Source: Pseudalgibacter ostreae
GTDB lineage: Bacteria > Bacteroidota > Bacteroidia > Flavobacteriales > Flavobacteriaceae
DNA: 64,000 nt
Direction: 5' to 3'
Assembly (NCBI RefSeq): GCF_042427585.1
Contig: NZ_JBHMFC010000022.1
Span: 39,804-103,803, forward strand
Made by a program: the position numbers and the translations under genes
The notes under the pieces: generated by a model
Told to the model about the DNA's origin: nothing
Database searches by the model: none
Seen by the model: only the letters and a program-made list of their open reading frames with translations
Shown here: positions 38,201 to 46,299 of the stretch, in pieces
How positions within the stretch are numbered: position 1 is the stretch's first letter
Layout of the letters: every line of letters begins with the position of its first letter

Positions 38201-38273
38201 AAAGAATGACCCATATGAATTGGGGCGTGATTTTTCTGGTTCTGCAATTTAAATTAGAGTAGATTTTTATCAT
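32226..38273 (-). CDS. Giant T9SS-exported repeat protein with type B sorting domain
   Basis: 2015 residues. A signal region ends near VFNSYGQ. An N-terminal domain of about 450 residues (with YAGLYWTGRADNGTD and DGYAFVGVGDPDG) precedes twelve Cys-containing modules. Three 91-residue modules are nearly identical (273 bp DNA repeats at 35958-36776), and nine diverged ones carry an AAWVTAQTN...GGCSP...VTWTI.D.CET pattern. HYR-like segments follow, and the C-terminus is a gliding-motility-type sorting domain (LTPNGDNQNETFDI, VKVFNRWGAIVYES, NGTYYYIVNI). Each module has two to four Cys, suggesting disulfide-stabilised stalks. Probably a cell-surface adhesin or fibre. It leads the operon with PorP/SprF and two OmpA-type proteins. 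Its specific ligand is unknown. Confidence 0.9.
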   Translation of the reverse strand: MIKIYSNLNCRTRKITPQFIWVILLCMATVFNSYGQVPFSPRTSKTTPSKEVYSIRGDFAMMGNTNLTLVSKSETDSNEKPMEFVNVDPMGVDANNRPILNSSSATLNFSNENSANPSCSEIIYAGLYWTGRADNGTDLNEDGDNDPNTFNAANEKPLDKTKVLLKVPGGTYTTVEAEGNLIEFPTNNESLGIFVGYAEVTDLVKNSKDGEYTVADIALNQGTIDAIGLSGGWGMVVVYENFEMNWRDITVFDGYAFVGVGDPDGVIEASGFNTPTNGPVNLKLGVMASEGEANKDGDFFAIEQRNSGNFIRLKHDLNETDNFFNSSIFTHENLGYRKPELKNNAGLDIAVFNLENDDKSIIDNEQNSTKFKYGLGDKDDSFVIFNVTFAVDLNSQPSLMSTPNPLEVEGCYETDLAIKARYAYNPDTPIDITDTFLDDPDYKIFYSGTIASITYIDKISTVPSSNCVEIIRTFTAMNGCGNTATAEQLIVITPTKITYAPPSDADEASCDFNDQTEVDTAFSNWVTQQSNAIAVTDGCSTALTNNGDSLSAPMLCDGGSTTVTWTITSLCETITLTADFNLAAAPAITYTEPSDADEASCDFNDQTEVDTAFSNWVTQQSNAIAVTDGCSTVLTNNGASLSAPMLCDGGSTTVTWTIISLCETITLTADFNLAAAPEVTYTEPNHANTLSCDFIDQTEVDTAFSNWVTQQSNAIAVTDGCSTALTNNGASLSAPMLCDGGSTTVTWTITSLCETITLTADFNLAAAPEVTYTLPSDTSSTASQLYDPDPTIAQANLDGDIAAWILTQTNTIKNSIEGGCYPEISNNFSTQSISFCASNSITITWTVNDLCSTTSPQATYTFIQPDGIDFNYPDSKIVESCQFDNLNIGVAQNALHADIAAWVTAQTNLINGSLSEGSPVITNDFENRTLDFCTGGILTVEWNIEDVCETLTPSATYTLKKPETVNYTPPIDKTMKACDFDITDPATVEMALNNAISDWVMAQTDIISTSITGGCSPKVTHDFNNASISFCEDGSVLVTWTIEDSCEITQTQATFTFTNAEVISYAAPTDNIVDACSFDSTDPATAQTALNNAITTWIAAQTNIISSSLSGGCSPTIMHDFNNEFINFCEGGATVITWTIKDICETKKSTATYTLKKPGLLTYTAPVDEQVEACLINTVTTDLVTVQTDLNTAIATWVATQTNNINSSLSGGCSPTITHDFKDETIDFCSGGAIPVTWTIHDSCGTSTTTATYTLTRPDAVVYDLPANEATLASQFYDTDPAKAQANLDADIVAWVTAQTDAINSSIEGGCSPKVSNNYIDQTIAFCGSNTLTVTWTIQDVCGSTNATATYEFTQPEGLEFTSPSENIVEACQFDNPDIIIAQKALDADIAAWVNTQTDIINTSLSGGSPTVSNNYTNQSIDFCTGGFITITWEIEDVCQILNPTATYILKQPEPIGYTRPINKTAFSCEFYNQNPLTAQANVKADIIAWVSAQTNTIANSITGGCSPTITHNYTDQSIAFCLGGSVSVIWTVEDLCETTTETATYTLTKPNEITYKAPENTSSTACKFDNSTPEKAQAALNADISTWVNTQTNLLENSFNGGCSPSVTNDFVQPSLTFCSSGSLTVNWTIQDICETKTASATYTFIAPTKVKFNQASLPKDLTVACDAIPNPVALSASTSCGSVKVTYNQDRFNGSCINSYVLRRTWKAIDVCGTQIAHVQEITVQDTKAPELITNYDSLLTVSCTEIPEVPLLTFTDNCSTNIDVTFNETNSFNENVYADYKIIRTWTVADACGNSKDYTQELNVMLDEIVTEITAGDQCFDDGIIDLNQFLSGEKNNGNWELIEGKTEATLTASIFDPTVLEFAEDFLPGSGGINYLFRYTGLENGCINSTEVTINIHADCAVLPCGSQDVVISTALTPNGDNQNETFDIGGIELCGFKAEVKVFNRWGAIVYESNEYQIGEGLGSWAGKSNSASMGASGTVPNGTYYYIVNIKDNTGIIGTYTGPVYIGTK
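35958..36776 (-). repeat. Three direct 273 bp repeats inside the giant gene
   Basis: Copies at 35958-36230, 36231-36503 and 36504-36776. Each encodes one 91-residue module, and they differ from one another at only a small number of bases, far fewer than the flanking modules. They are in frame, so copy-number change would keep the protein readable. Apparent antisense reading frames of 65-75 codons recur here only because of the repeat. Confidence 0.9.
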
Positions 38274-38926
38274 ATTAAAATCATTTAGTTGGGCTAGCTT
38301 TTTTATTTTGAATGTTGTGTTGGTAGTTATTAAAACTATTTTCTTTTAATTCAAGTTTTTTAAAAAGGTATCTATTTAATAAACGGTATAAGTGGTTGAT
38401 TTATAAAGGATAATGCTCTTTTGGTTTAGTGTTGTTTTGAACAGCAAACACACGTAATAATATTTTGATTTTCGGGTCGATTTTTCACATGTTAAACGAT
38501 TTAATTTTATTGAAAGAAAGAACAAGACTTAAGGTTCAGAGTTAAAAATAAATGTGGGTCCATAGCATGTGTTATGTCGGCAGTCATAACAAAAAAACAG
38601 ATATGCTGGTATTTAATCAAATAAAGGTGTTAAATCACTTATAAATTCGACTAAACGATTATTATTGTCGATTTATGGATAAAAATTTTGTTTCAATAGC
38701 CTACATATGGGCTTGCTGGGTTAATATGATTTTAATTAAACCTAAAACCGTTTTCATTAGCTTATTTTATAAAGTCGTAAAACTTTAGCACTGAGCATGT
38801 AGTTATGTTGAGTTTTTAAAAAAGCATTTATGAACATATGGCCATAAAAAAACAGCTTGGCGTAAAGGCCAAGCTGTTATATGCTTCATTTAAAAAACCT
38901 GTATTTAAAAACAGACCCTCAAATTG
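38274..38926. other. 653 bp intergenic region between the giant gene and the sugar kinase
   Basis: A+T-rich with no open frame of note. The right end holds the terminator of the sugar kinase gene (38845-38880). The promoter of the minus-strand T9SS operon must lie in the left part, but I found no good match to CAAAnnTA (the reverse of TAnnTTTG) there. Confidence 0.5.
38845..38880 (-). terminator. Terminator of the sugar kinase gene
   Basis: 10 bp perfect stem (AACAGCTTGG 38851-38860 with 38869-38878) and, on the minus strand, a following U run (complement of the A run ending at 38850), about 50 bp after the kinase stop codon. Confidence 0.88.
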
Positions 38927-39931
38927 TTATCTTTTAAAAACTCCTGATACATTTCCATCTAAAATACGCATTACCTCGTCTACGGTAGCAAAATTAACAT
39001 CACCTTCATAAGTATGTTTTAAAGCACAGGCCGCACTGGCAAATTCCATAGATTTGTAGTCGTCAAATTCTTGTAAACCATAAATCAATCCTGCTGCATA
39101 AGCGTCGCCAGTCCCTATTCGGTCGATAATGTGTGTAATATCAAAATCACTGGTTTCTCTAAATTCGGTTCCGTTCCACATTCTGGCACGTATTTTATGC
39201 CACGACGCATTGATAGAGGTTCTAATTTTATCAAACACTTTTTCAATACTTGGAAACTTCTCCATTAGTGCTTTACTAGCTTCAATAAAATCTTCGTTGG
39301 AAAATGAGTATTCTGTATCCAATACTTCATTTATTTCATTAACACCTCCTATAAAAATGGTGGAGTACGAGAGTAAGTCTGTAAGCACGTCCTTGGCATT
39401 TTCTCCATATTTCCATAGCCCACTGCGATATGTTGGGTCTGAAGATACCGCTATGCCTTTCTTTTTTGCTAAAATCAAGCCTTCTTTTAAAGTTTCGTAT
39501 CCGCCTTTACAGAGTGCTGGCGTAATACCGGTCCAGTGTACCCATTTGGCTTTCGATAGAATTTTTTCCCAATTAACCATATCTGGTTGAATGTCTGAAA
39601 ACGATGAATGTGATCTATTGTAAGATATAGCACTAGGTCGCATTACTGCACCAACTTCAAGAAAATACACACCTAAGGGTCGGTTTGAGCGCACGATCGC
39701 AGATGTACTGACCCCAAATTTCTGTATATAAGAAATTGCCGTATCGCCTACAAAATCATTTGAAATGCAACTTATATGCTTAACATTTCCTCCAAAGTTA
39801 GAGATGGAAATCCCTACATTAAGTTCGGTACCGCCAAAATAAAACTCTAATAAATTGGCCTGCATAAATTTCTTGTTACCTTCGGGAGATAAGCGCATTA
39901 AAACTTCACCAAAAGTTATAATCTGATTCAT
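38927..39931 (-). CDS. kdgK: PfkB-family sugar kinase, probably 2-dehydro-3-deoxygluconokinase
   Basis: 334 residues. N-terminal FGEVLMRLSPEGNKK and GGTELNVGISISNFG are of the ribokinase/PfkB substrate-binding type, and the C-terminal RIGTGDAYAAGLIYGL holds the catalytic Asp and anion hole. The opening fits KDG kinases, which make 2-keto-3-deoxy-6-phosphogluconate from pectin, alginate or glucuronate breakdown. No aldolase (KdgA) or uronate genes are adjacent, so the exact sugar is inferred. Own terminator at 38845; monocistronic. Confidence 0.8.
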   Translation of the reverse strand: MNQIITFGEVLMRLSPEGNKKFMQANLLEFYFGGTELNVGISISNFGGNVKHISCISNDFVGDTAISYIQKFGVSTSAIVRSNRPLGVYFLEVGAVMRPSAISYNRSHSSFSDIQPDMVNWEKILSKAKWVHWTGITPALCKGGYETLKEGLILAKKKGIAVSSDPTYRSGLWKYGENAKDVLTDLLSYSTIFIGGVNEINEVLDTEYSFSNEDFIEASKALMEKFPSIEKVFDKIRTSINASWHKIRARMWNGTEFRETSDFDITHIIDRIGTGDAYAAGLIYGLQEFDDYKSMEFASAACALKHTYEGDVNFATVDEVMRILDGNVSGVFKR

Positions 39932-40254
39932 AAATAATGTTTTTTTTAATATTATGATTTATAAATATAGGCGTTTCATTTATATAATTATGATTTTATA
40001 AGGATTTCTTTTTAGCTATAAAAGGATATATTAAAAGGTTTAAGTTTTATTAGTATTGTGTGGTTAATCCTAATGTTTTCGTAAGTTTTGGTGTATTTAA
40101 TTAAATATTTAATATATTAGATTGTATCACGTGCTATCCACAATTTATTTGTAATTTTAAAACTTTTAAAACATGTCTTTTTTCTTTAAAAAAAATCGGT
40201 TAAAGTAAAAGAGACATAATAGCTTTTATCTAAATCAACTTTATTAATATTTAT
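39932..40254. other. 323 bp divergent intergenic region
   Basis: Very A+T-rich. Must hold the promoters of the kinase (minus) and the histidine kinase (plus). I see no clear promoter boxes, hairpins or small gene. Confidence 0.4.
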
Positions 40255-41700
40255 ATGTCTCCACAGCAATCTATAAAATCTTTTAAAATACGATTAATCT
40301 TATCGTTCTGTACCATAATATTTATGGTATCTGGATTGTTTATTGGTTTTATTTATTTAGACAAGATGGGAGACGCTACCTACCTTTCCAGCGCTTATAT
40401 AAATGTATCGCTGTTTTTTTTAATTTTAATTGCTCTTTTTATTCTTATTAATTTTTTAGCCAATCGATTGGTTAAGGATTTGAGAGCGTTAAATCTGAAA
40501 ATTAAAAATGAAGTTAAGGAACTGGAAATCAGTTTAGAGAAATCTAACGAAGATGCCGAAAACAAAACTGTTTACTTGGCAAATATGAGCCATGAAATTC
40601 GTACACCGCTTACTGCTGTTATAGGCATGATTAATATGTTGAAAGAAAGTGAGCTAGATGTCGATCAACGTGTACAATTAGAAATTGCAGAATATAGCTC
40701 AGAGCATTTAATGCAGTTGGTAAATTTAATTATTGAAAACGCGAAAGTAAACGACGGTAGAGTCGCTTTAAATTTAGCTGCGATGGATTTGGCCAGCGAT
40801 TTAACAAAGCTCTTTAAGGTTTTTGAATATCAAGCTTGGGATAAAAGACTGGAGTTTGAGTATAAATTTATACCGAATGAAGACTATAAATATTTATTGC
40901 TTGGTGATATTACACGTATTCAACAGGTGCTTATTAACTTAATAAACAATGCCATAAAGTTTACCAATAATGGTAAAATATCTGTAATTGTAGATCAAAC
41001 TGTTGCGCATGATGAAGATCAAATAGTTACATTTTACGTAAAAGATACTGGTGTAGGGATGCGAAATAATGAAGTAAACAAAATTTTTGATGCTTTTAAT
41101 TTTGGAAAATCTTTTACCACCCAAGATTATAGAGGTGCTGGTATTGGATTGGGTATTGCAAATCAATTGGTGAAAATGATGGGTGGTGAATTAAAAATAG
41201 AATCTAAAGAAAATGAAGGTTCTATATTTTACTTTAGTTTACAGTTGAAAAAAACATTGAATTTAAAATTAGAGCAACCAGAACCCAAACATTTATCTCT
41301 TAATAAATACGACAAAACATTTGATGTGCTTGTTGCAGAAGATAATCAAATGAACCAAAAGGTTATTAAATATTTACTTGAACAGCAAGGTGCGGATTGT
41401 ACTTTTGCAAAAAACGGATTGGAAGCTGTAAGGTTGTTTGATGTTCTTGATTTTGATATGGTGTTTATGGATATCTATATGCCAGAAATGACCGGTTATG
41501 AAGCTGCAAAACTGATAAAACAAAGCAAAAAATATGCCGAGAAAAATGTGCCTATCATTGCTGTATCTGCAAGTGCTTTTGAAGAAGATATTGCCAATGC
41601 TAAACAGGTAGGGATAGACGATTTTTTAGCAAAACCTATAGAAGTTGAGAAACTAAAGGCTTTGCTATTAAAGTATGCTTCAAAAGAAAGTTTGGATTAA
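40255..41700 (+). CDS. Hybrid sensor histidine kinase / response regulator
   Basis: 481 residues. Two membrane helices (about 13-33 and 46-68) with only a very short loop between them, a short coiled coil, HisKA with the phospho-acceptor His in MSHEIRTPLTAV (about residue 117), HATPase_c with NLINNAIKFTNNG and GAGIGLGIANQLV, then a C-terminal receiver domain with VLVAEDNQMNQ and acceptor Asp in VFMDIYMPEMTG. No extracytoplasmic sensor domain and no output domain. Such a short hybrid kinase probably passes phosphate to an Hpt protein elsewhere. No partner is adjacent and the signal is unknown. Confidence 0.93.
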   Translation: MSPQQSIKSFKIRLILSFCTIIFMVSGLFIGFIYLDKMGDATYLSSAYINVSLFFLILIALFILINFLANRLVKDLRALNLKIKNEVKELEISLEKSNEDAENKTVYLANMSHEIRTPLTAVIGMINMLKESELDVDQRVQLEIAEYSSEHLMQLVNLIIENAKVNDGRVALNLAAMDLASDLTKLFKVFEYQAWDKRLEFEYKFIPNEDYKYLLLGDITRIQQVLINLINNAIKFTNNGKISVIVDQTVAHDEDQIVTFYVKDTGVGMRNNEVNKIFDAFNFGKSFTTQDYRGAGIGLGIANQLVKMMGGELKIESKENEGSIFYFSLQLKKTLNLKLEQPEPKHLSLNKYDKTFDVLVAEDNQMNQKVIKYLLEQQGADCTFAKNGLEAVRLFDVLDFDMVFMDIYMPEMTGYEAAKLIKQSKKYAEKNVPIIAVSASAFEEDIANAKQVGIDDFLAKPIEVEKLKALLLKYASKESLD

Positions 41701-41705
41701 ATTCT

Positions 41706-42086
41706 TTATAAAACAGCAATAACACTAATTTCTACATTAACATCTTTTGGCAACCTAGCAACTTGCACGGTTTCTCTTGCAGGTGCAGTAGGTTCATTAA
41801 AATAACTTCCATAAACAGTGTTTATTTCAGAGAAATCATTCATATCTTTAATAAAGATGGATGTTTTTATAACATGATCAAAGGCCATGCCAGCGGCTTG
41901 AAGTATTGCTTGTATGTTTTTCATAACTTGGTGGGTTTCCTCTTGGATAGTGCTTAAAACAAGTTCTCCGGTATCAGGGTTGATAGCTATTTGCCCAGAT
42001 GTATAAAGCATATTTCCTGTTAAAATGGCTTGGCTATAGGGGCCAATAGGGGCAGGGGCCTTAGTGGTGTGAATGATCTTTTTCAT
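41706..42086 (-). CDS. ridA: RidA-family deaminase
   Basis: 126 residues from the ATG at 42086; the only longer in-frame start is a TTG two codons upstream. Contains the family segments TKAPAPIGPYSQAI, NMLYTSGQIAINPDTGEL and TAPARETVQVARLPKDVNVE, including the Arg (R in PARETV) that binds the substrate carboxylate. RidA hydrolyses reactive enamines or imines formed by PLP enzymes such as threonine dehydratase. It lies downstream of lptD on the same strand with a gap of about 160 bp. Confidence 0.93.
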   Translation of the reverse strand: MKKIIHTTKAPAPIGPYSQAILTGNMLYTSGQIAINPDTGELVLSTIQEETHQVMKNIQAILQAAGMAFDHVIKTSIFIKDMNDFSEINTVYGSYFNEPTAPARETVQVARLPKDVNVEISVIAVL

Positions 42087-42243
42087 AATCAATAAAAGTT
42101 TAAAATTTTTATCAAATTTACTACAAAGTATTATAATCTAATAGAAATTGAATGTAAGATGCGATTATAAAAGCGTAAAAAGAATAGGTCTTTAAATGCG
42201 GGAGTCTGTTTTTTGGTATGTACTGTTTTAAAAATATAATGCC

Positions 42244-45003
42244 TTAAAGTTGCCTATCGGGCTGTAAACGTTTTTCGTATTTAAGGTCTTTTAGTATGCT
42301 GGATTTAATCCCTATAAAAAAGTTCCAAGATTGATACGTTCCAAATGGGATCCAACTAAAATTCATGCGCCAACTTAACAAATCGCGTTCAAAGGAAAAT
42401 TGTGTGTACGAAAAGCCTTGATTCTTAAAATCGTAACCAGAAGAGGCACTAAAACTCCATTTTGGTGATAACTCAATATCTCCAGAAAACATTAAAGAGT
42501 GCGAAGAGATTTCATTCTGCCGTTGGGAATTGTTGTAATTTACAGCATAGGCCAAACGCAAGCTCCATGGAATTTTAAAGTTATAAAACTCACTGGGTAT
42601 ATCCTCGCTTTTATCTTTGTCTTTATAACGGTTCGGGTTTGAAAAATCTTGAGATTCCCCAAACATATCATCATCACGCCCCCCGCTCATAATGTTATCT
42701 AAATGGTCTTTATCTTCGTTTTTGTCTTTTTTATCTCCACTCTTACTGGCCAGAGAATAGCTCATTGTTAAGTTGGCACTGGTCATTCTAAATAAACTGC
42801 CACCATTGTTAATGTTGAATTTATCTATTTTTCTGTTATTGTTGTCCAATGCATAAGGGTCTAAGGTCGCACCAAAGTTAACACTCATTTTATTTTTGAA
42901 TAACTGGGTACCACCACTCATTCTAACAGGGCTCCATTGTAAAGAATCGCCTGCAAAGTTGTAAGAGGTTGAAAGGTTTAAATTGTTTAATAAGCTTACT
43001 TTCTTAGGCTCTGTAGCGGTACTATCCTTATCTCTTACTTTCGCTTCTAAATTGTTTGAAAGCGAGATGCCCATGGAACTCGAAAAAGTTTTTCCAGGAC
43101 TACCAAAAACAGCACCTTCAAATCGTGTATACTCTATGTCGCTAGTGGTTAAACCGTCGGCACTAACCACCTCGTAGGTATCATAGTATTTATCGAATGC
43201 AGGATTGATATTATAGCTTATAGAGGGGCGCATCACGTGACGAATGGCTTGTATCTTTGGAGATTTGCCTTCTTTTTCAAAACTTTTTGTTCCATACACG
43301 GTCGTTCCTAAACTCGTACTAAAACTGTAAGTTCTAAAAGCATCAAAACCGCTAAGCTCTTCCGTAATGGTTTCTTGTTGTACGGCATCATAATATTTCT
43401 CAATGGTCTTTAAGGTCCAAACCTCATTATAGCTAGCCCCAGCACTAATACTAAAATGCTTTAATACCTTGAAATTGGTACTGATAGGGATGCTATGTTG
43501 CATACCAACTTTGGCATCATCAAACATTTCGCTTTTAAAAAACAAAGAATCGGTGGTTTGGATTCTGTTTTCCCCTCGTGTACTGTATTGTAAACTTATA
43601 TTTTGGATGATCCCTTTTTTGCTGCCTGTTTTAGGAGCGAAAGGATACACCCTTCCTACACTTGCTTGAAGGGTAGGGAGGGTCATGTTAATCTGTTGTG
43701 TATTGGTGTTTTGAGAATGTGTGGCCGTAAGACTTACATTAACCTCTGGTTCTGTTTGAAAACTCTTTGAATAGGATACAGAAGATGATAAGGTGTTGTT
43801 TAACCTATTGGCGTTATTGCTTTGGTTGGTAGAGGTTTGATAATAATTACTACTCCCTAAGTTTACCGAGGCCGAGAACCTAGAATTAGGACTCGATTTC
43901 CCATCTTTACTATGCGACCATCTAATATTATAAACTGTAGACTTCGAGTAATCGGGAAAACCACGCTCACTATTAATTAGGTTTTCATACCTAAAAGACA
44001 TATTGCCTCTAAACTTATATCGTTTAACATAGCTACTTTCTGTACGTAATCCGTAACTGCCATTGGTGTAATAATCGCCTAAAACAGCTAAATCGACATG
44101 GTCGCTAATAGCAAAATAATACCCTCCATTTTGTAAAAAATACCCCCGATCATTCTGTTCTCCAAAACTAGGCAATAATACTCCAGACGTATGGGTTTCA
44201 GATTGTGGAAAAAAACCAAAAGGGACGCCAAGTGGAGTGGGTACATCGTAAATAAATAAATTGGCCAGGCCTGTAACTATTTTTTTACCAGGAACAACCT
44301 TCGCTTTTCTTAATTTTATATAATATTCAGGATCTTCAAGATTTTCTGCGGTGGTATATTTTGCATTCTTGATAAAATAAACGGAATCATTTTCTTTTTT
44401 TGTAATCGAGGCGATAACATTGCCCTCGCCTTGTTGTGTAATCGAGTTGAAAATAAGAGCTTTTTTGCTTTCTGTATTAAAGAGAATAGAATCTGGCTCA
44501 ACAACTTGTTGCCCTTGAGTAAAAACGGGAGCTTGTGTGTATTCCCCCAAAGAGTCTAAAATCCCTTTGGCGTAAACCTCATTTTTACTATAATTAATGG
44601 TAATGGTTCCTGCTTTTATATTTATATCGCCATAGGTAATGTCTGCCTCATTGTATAAATATAGCGTTTGAAGCTTTTTATTAAAAGTGGTATAATCTGT
44701 AGCCTTATAAACGACAATATTTTCCAAAAGTTCCTTTTTGGGTGTAATAGAATCTACTAGGGTAGAATCTTGCTTTTTTTCGGTTAGCTCTGTAGAGTGA
44801 ACCTTAAGGCTGTCTGTTTTTACAAGTGTTGTGTCCTGTGTTGGAGCCGCTAAGCTTTTACTCCTTTTATTGGTGTCTTGAGCCGAGCTATACATGTTTA
44901 TAAACAATGTAAAACTTAGTGTAAAAAGTAGGTGAAAGATGTTTGTACGCAACGCTTTTAAATGTATTTTTGTAAAAGTATGGCTCGATTTTTGAAAAGT
45001 CAA
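42244..45003 (-). CDS. lptD: LPS-assembly outer-membrane protein LptD
   Basis: 919 residues from a TTG start (45001-45003 on the plus strand reads CAA); no ATG lies before the signal sequence, and homologues that I recall begin with an equivalent peptide. The signal region ends near NMYSSAQ. An OstA/LptA-like domain (about 90-260: KAGTITINYSKNEVYAKG) precedes a long barrel region with LLPSFGEQNDRGYFLQNGGY. It inserts LPS into the outer membrane with an LptE partner. The family in Bacteroidota is longer and diverged from E. coli LptD. The low-complexity Asp/Lys stretch around 765-790 is probably an exposed loop. Divergent from the amidase gene. Confidence 0.85.
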   Translation of the reverse strand: MTFQKSSHTFTKIHLKALRTNIFHLLFTLSFTLFINMYSSAQDTNKRSKSLAAPTQDTTLVKTDSLKVHSTELTEKKQDSTLVDSITPKKELLENIVVYKATDYTTFNKKLQTLYLYNEADITYGDINIKAGTITINYSKNEVYAKGILDSLGEYTQAPVFTQGQQVVEPDSILFNTESKKALIFNSITQQGEGNVIASITKKENDSVYFIKNAKYTTAENLEDPEYYIKLRKAKVVPGKKIVTGLANLFIYDVPTPLGVPFGFFPQSETHTSGVLLPSFGEQNDRGYFLQNGGYYFAISDHVDLAVLGDYYTNGSYGLRTESSYVKRYKFRGNMSFRYENLINSERGFPDYSKSTVYNIRWSHSKDGKSSPNSRFSASVNLGSSNYYQTSTNQSNNANRLNNTLSSSVSYSKSFQTEPEVNVSLTATHSQNTNTQQINMTLPTLQASVGRVYPFAPKTGSKKGIIQNISLQYSTRGENRIQTTDSLFFKSEMFDDAKVGMQHSIPISTNFKVLKHFSISAGASYNEVWTLKTIEKYYDAVQQETITEELSGFDAFRTYSFSTSLGTTVYGTKSFEKEGKSPKIQAIRHVMRPSISYNINPAFDKYYDTYEVVSADGLTTSDIEYTRFEGAVFGSPGKTFSSSMGISLSNNLEAKVRDKDSTATEPKKVSLLNNLNLSTSYNFAGDSLQWSPVRMSGGTQLFKNKMSVNFGATLDPYALDNNNRKIDKFNINNGGSLFRMTSANLTMSYSLASKSGDKKDKNEDKDHLDNIMSGGRDDDMFGESQDFSNPNRYKDKDKSEDIPSEFYNFKIPWSLRLAYAVNYNNSQRQNEISSHSLMFSGDIELSPKWSFSASSGYDFKNQGFSYTQFSFERDLLSWRMNFSWIPFGTYQSWNFFIGIKSSILKDLKYEKRLQPDRQL

Positions 45004-45113
45004 AATTACATATATTTTTTTGTGATTATTTACTATTCGTTCAAAAATTTAAAATTAAACTTAAACTCAGCAGGTTTAGGTAATAAACTATAAATCTTAC
45101 TCGTTAACAATTT

Positions 45114-46247
45114 ATGCAAACGAACAACATATTACTTTTCGTATCTTTAACTATTCTCTTAACATGCGCTTCGTTCGCTACCATTGATGATGCACCTAAG
45201 CGTACGGAAAAATTTGTGGTGGTGTTAGACGCTGGACACGGTGGGCATGACCCTGGTAACTTGGGTAACGGATATAAAGAGAAAGATATTGCTTTAAACA
45301 TAGTGCTTAAAATAGGTGAAGCGCTTGAGAAATACCCCAATATTGAGGTGGTTTATACGCGTAAAAAGGATGTTTTTGTAGATTTATTCGAAAGAGGAAG
45401 GATTGCCAACAAAGCAAAAGCCAATTTATTTGTCTCTGTACATTGCAACGCTCATCACTCTCAGGCATATGGAACTGAGACTTTTGTTTTGGGGGTTCAC
45501 AGAAACCAAACCAATTTCGAAGTCGCCAAAAAGGAAAACAGTGTTATCTTTCTTGAAGATGATCATGAAACGAAATACGGGGGGTTTAACCCCAATTCTC
45601 CAGAGTCTGTTATTAGTATTTTAATTGGTCAAGAGGAGTATTTAGAGCAAAGTATATTGTTGGCCAGTTTAATTCAAGGTAACTTTACAAATAAGCTTAA
45701 ACGCCATAATCGAGATGTAAAACAGGCAGGGTTGATTGTTTTGCATCAAACCGTTATGCCTAGTGTATTGGTGGAAGTTGGTTTTCTAACCAATAAAAGT
45801 GAAGGGGCATACTTAAATTCGTTAAAGGGACAAAGTGATATGGCCACGTCAATTAAAGAAGCGATTTTAGATTATAAAAAATTTGTAGATCAAAATGTAG
45901 GTGATGATATGTTATTTGGCTCCATGCCTTCAGAAATACCAAAACAACCAGACCAACCTGAGCAACCAGACCAAATTTATAGTGACATTACGTTTAAAGT
46001 GCAGATTGCGGCCAGCTCAAAAAAAGTAGCATTAAAACCCTTTAACTTTAAAGGTTTAGATGATATTTCAGTTGAAAAACAAGGCGGTTTATACCGCTAC
46101 TATTACGGAAGTACCTCAAATTACAAAACAATAGAATCTTTACAGAAAACGGCCCAATCTAAAGGATATCCTTCAAGTTTTATTGTTGCTTTTAAAGACA
46201 ACAAAAGAATAGCGTTGGAAGACGCATTAAAAACTCCGACTAATTAA
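45114..46247 (+). CDS. N-acetylmuramoyl-L-alanine amidase (Amidase_3) with SPOR-like C-terminus
   Basis: 377 residues. Signal peptide (about 1-22, ending CASFA). Zinc amidase domain with VVLDAGHGGHDPG (first His), later Glu and His ligands in the SVHCNAHHSQAYGTET segment and PSVLVEVGFLTN. A Pro-rich linker (repeated QPEQPDQ, about 280-293) leads to a C-terminal domain (about 300-365) of the SPOR kind (FKVQIAASSKK, YYGSTSNYKTIESLQ). It splits peptidoglycan cross-links during cell separation. It is followed by mlaD in the same direction. Confidence 0.9.
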   Translation: MQTNNILLFVSLTILLTCASFATIDDAPKRTEKFVVVLDAGHGGHDPGNLGNGYKEKDIALNIVLKIGEALEKYPNIEVVYTRKKDVFVDLFERGRIANKAKANLFVSVHCNAHHSQAYGTETFVLGVHRNQTNFEVAKKENSVIFLEDDHETKYGGFNPNSPESVISILIGQEEYLEQSILLASLIQGNFTNKLKRHNRDVKQAGLIVLHQTVMPSVLVEVGFLTNKSEGAYLNSLKGQSDMATSIKEAILDYKKFVDQNVGDDMLFGSMPSEIPKQPDQPEQPDQIYSDITFKVQIAASSKKVALKPFNFKGLDDISVEKQGGLYRYYYGSTSNYKTIESLQKTAQSKGYPSSFIVAFKDNKRIALEDALKTPTN

Positions 46248-46299
46248 ACGGGTTCTTTTTTAAATTTGTTTAAATTTGTCTCAATCTAAATCATCAATT

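Noticed and set aside
40255..41700. Histidine kinase as regulator of the neighbouring kinase or ridA genes
   Set aside because: No DNA-binding output domain and no shared operon, so there is no support for a local target.
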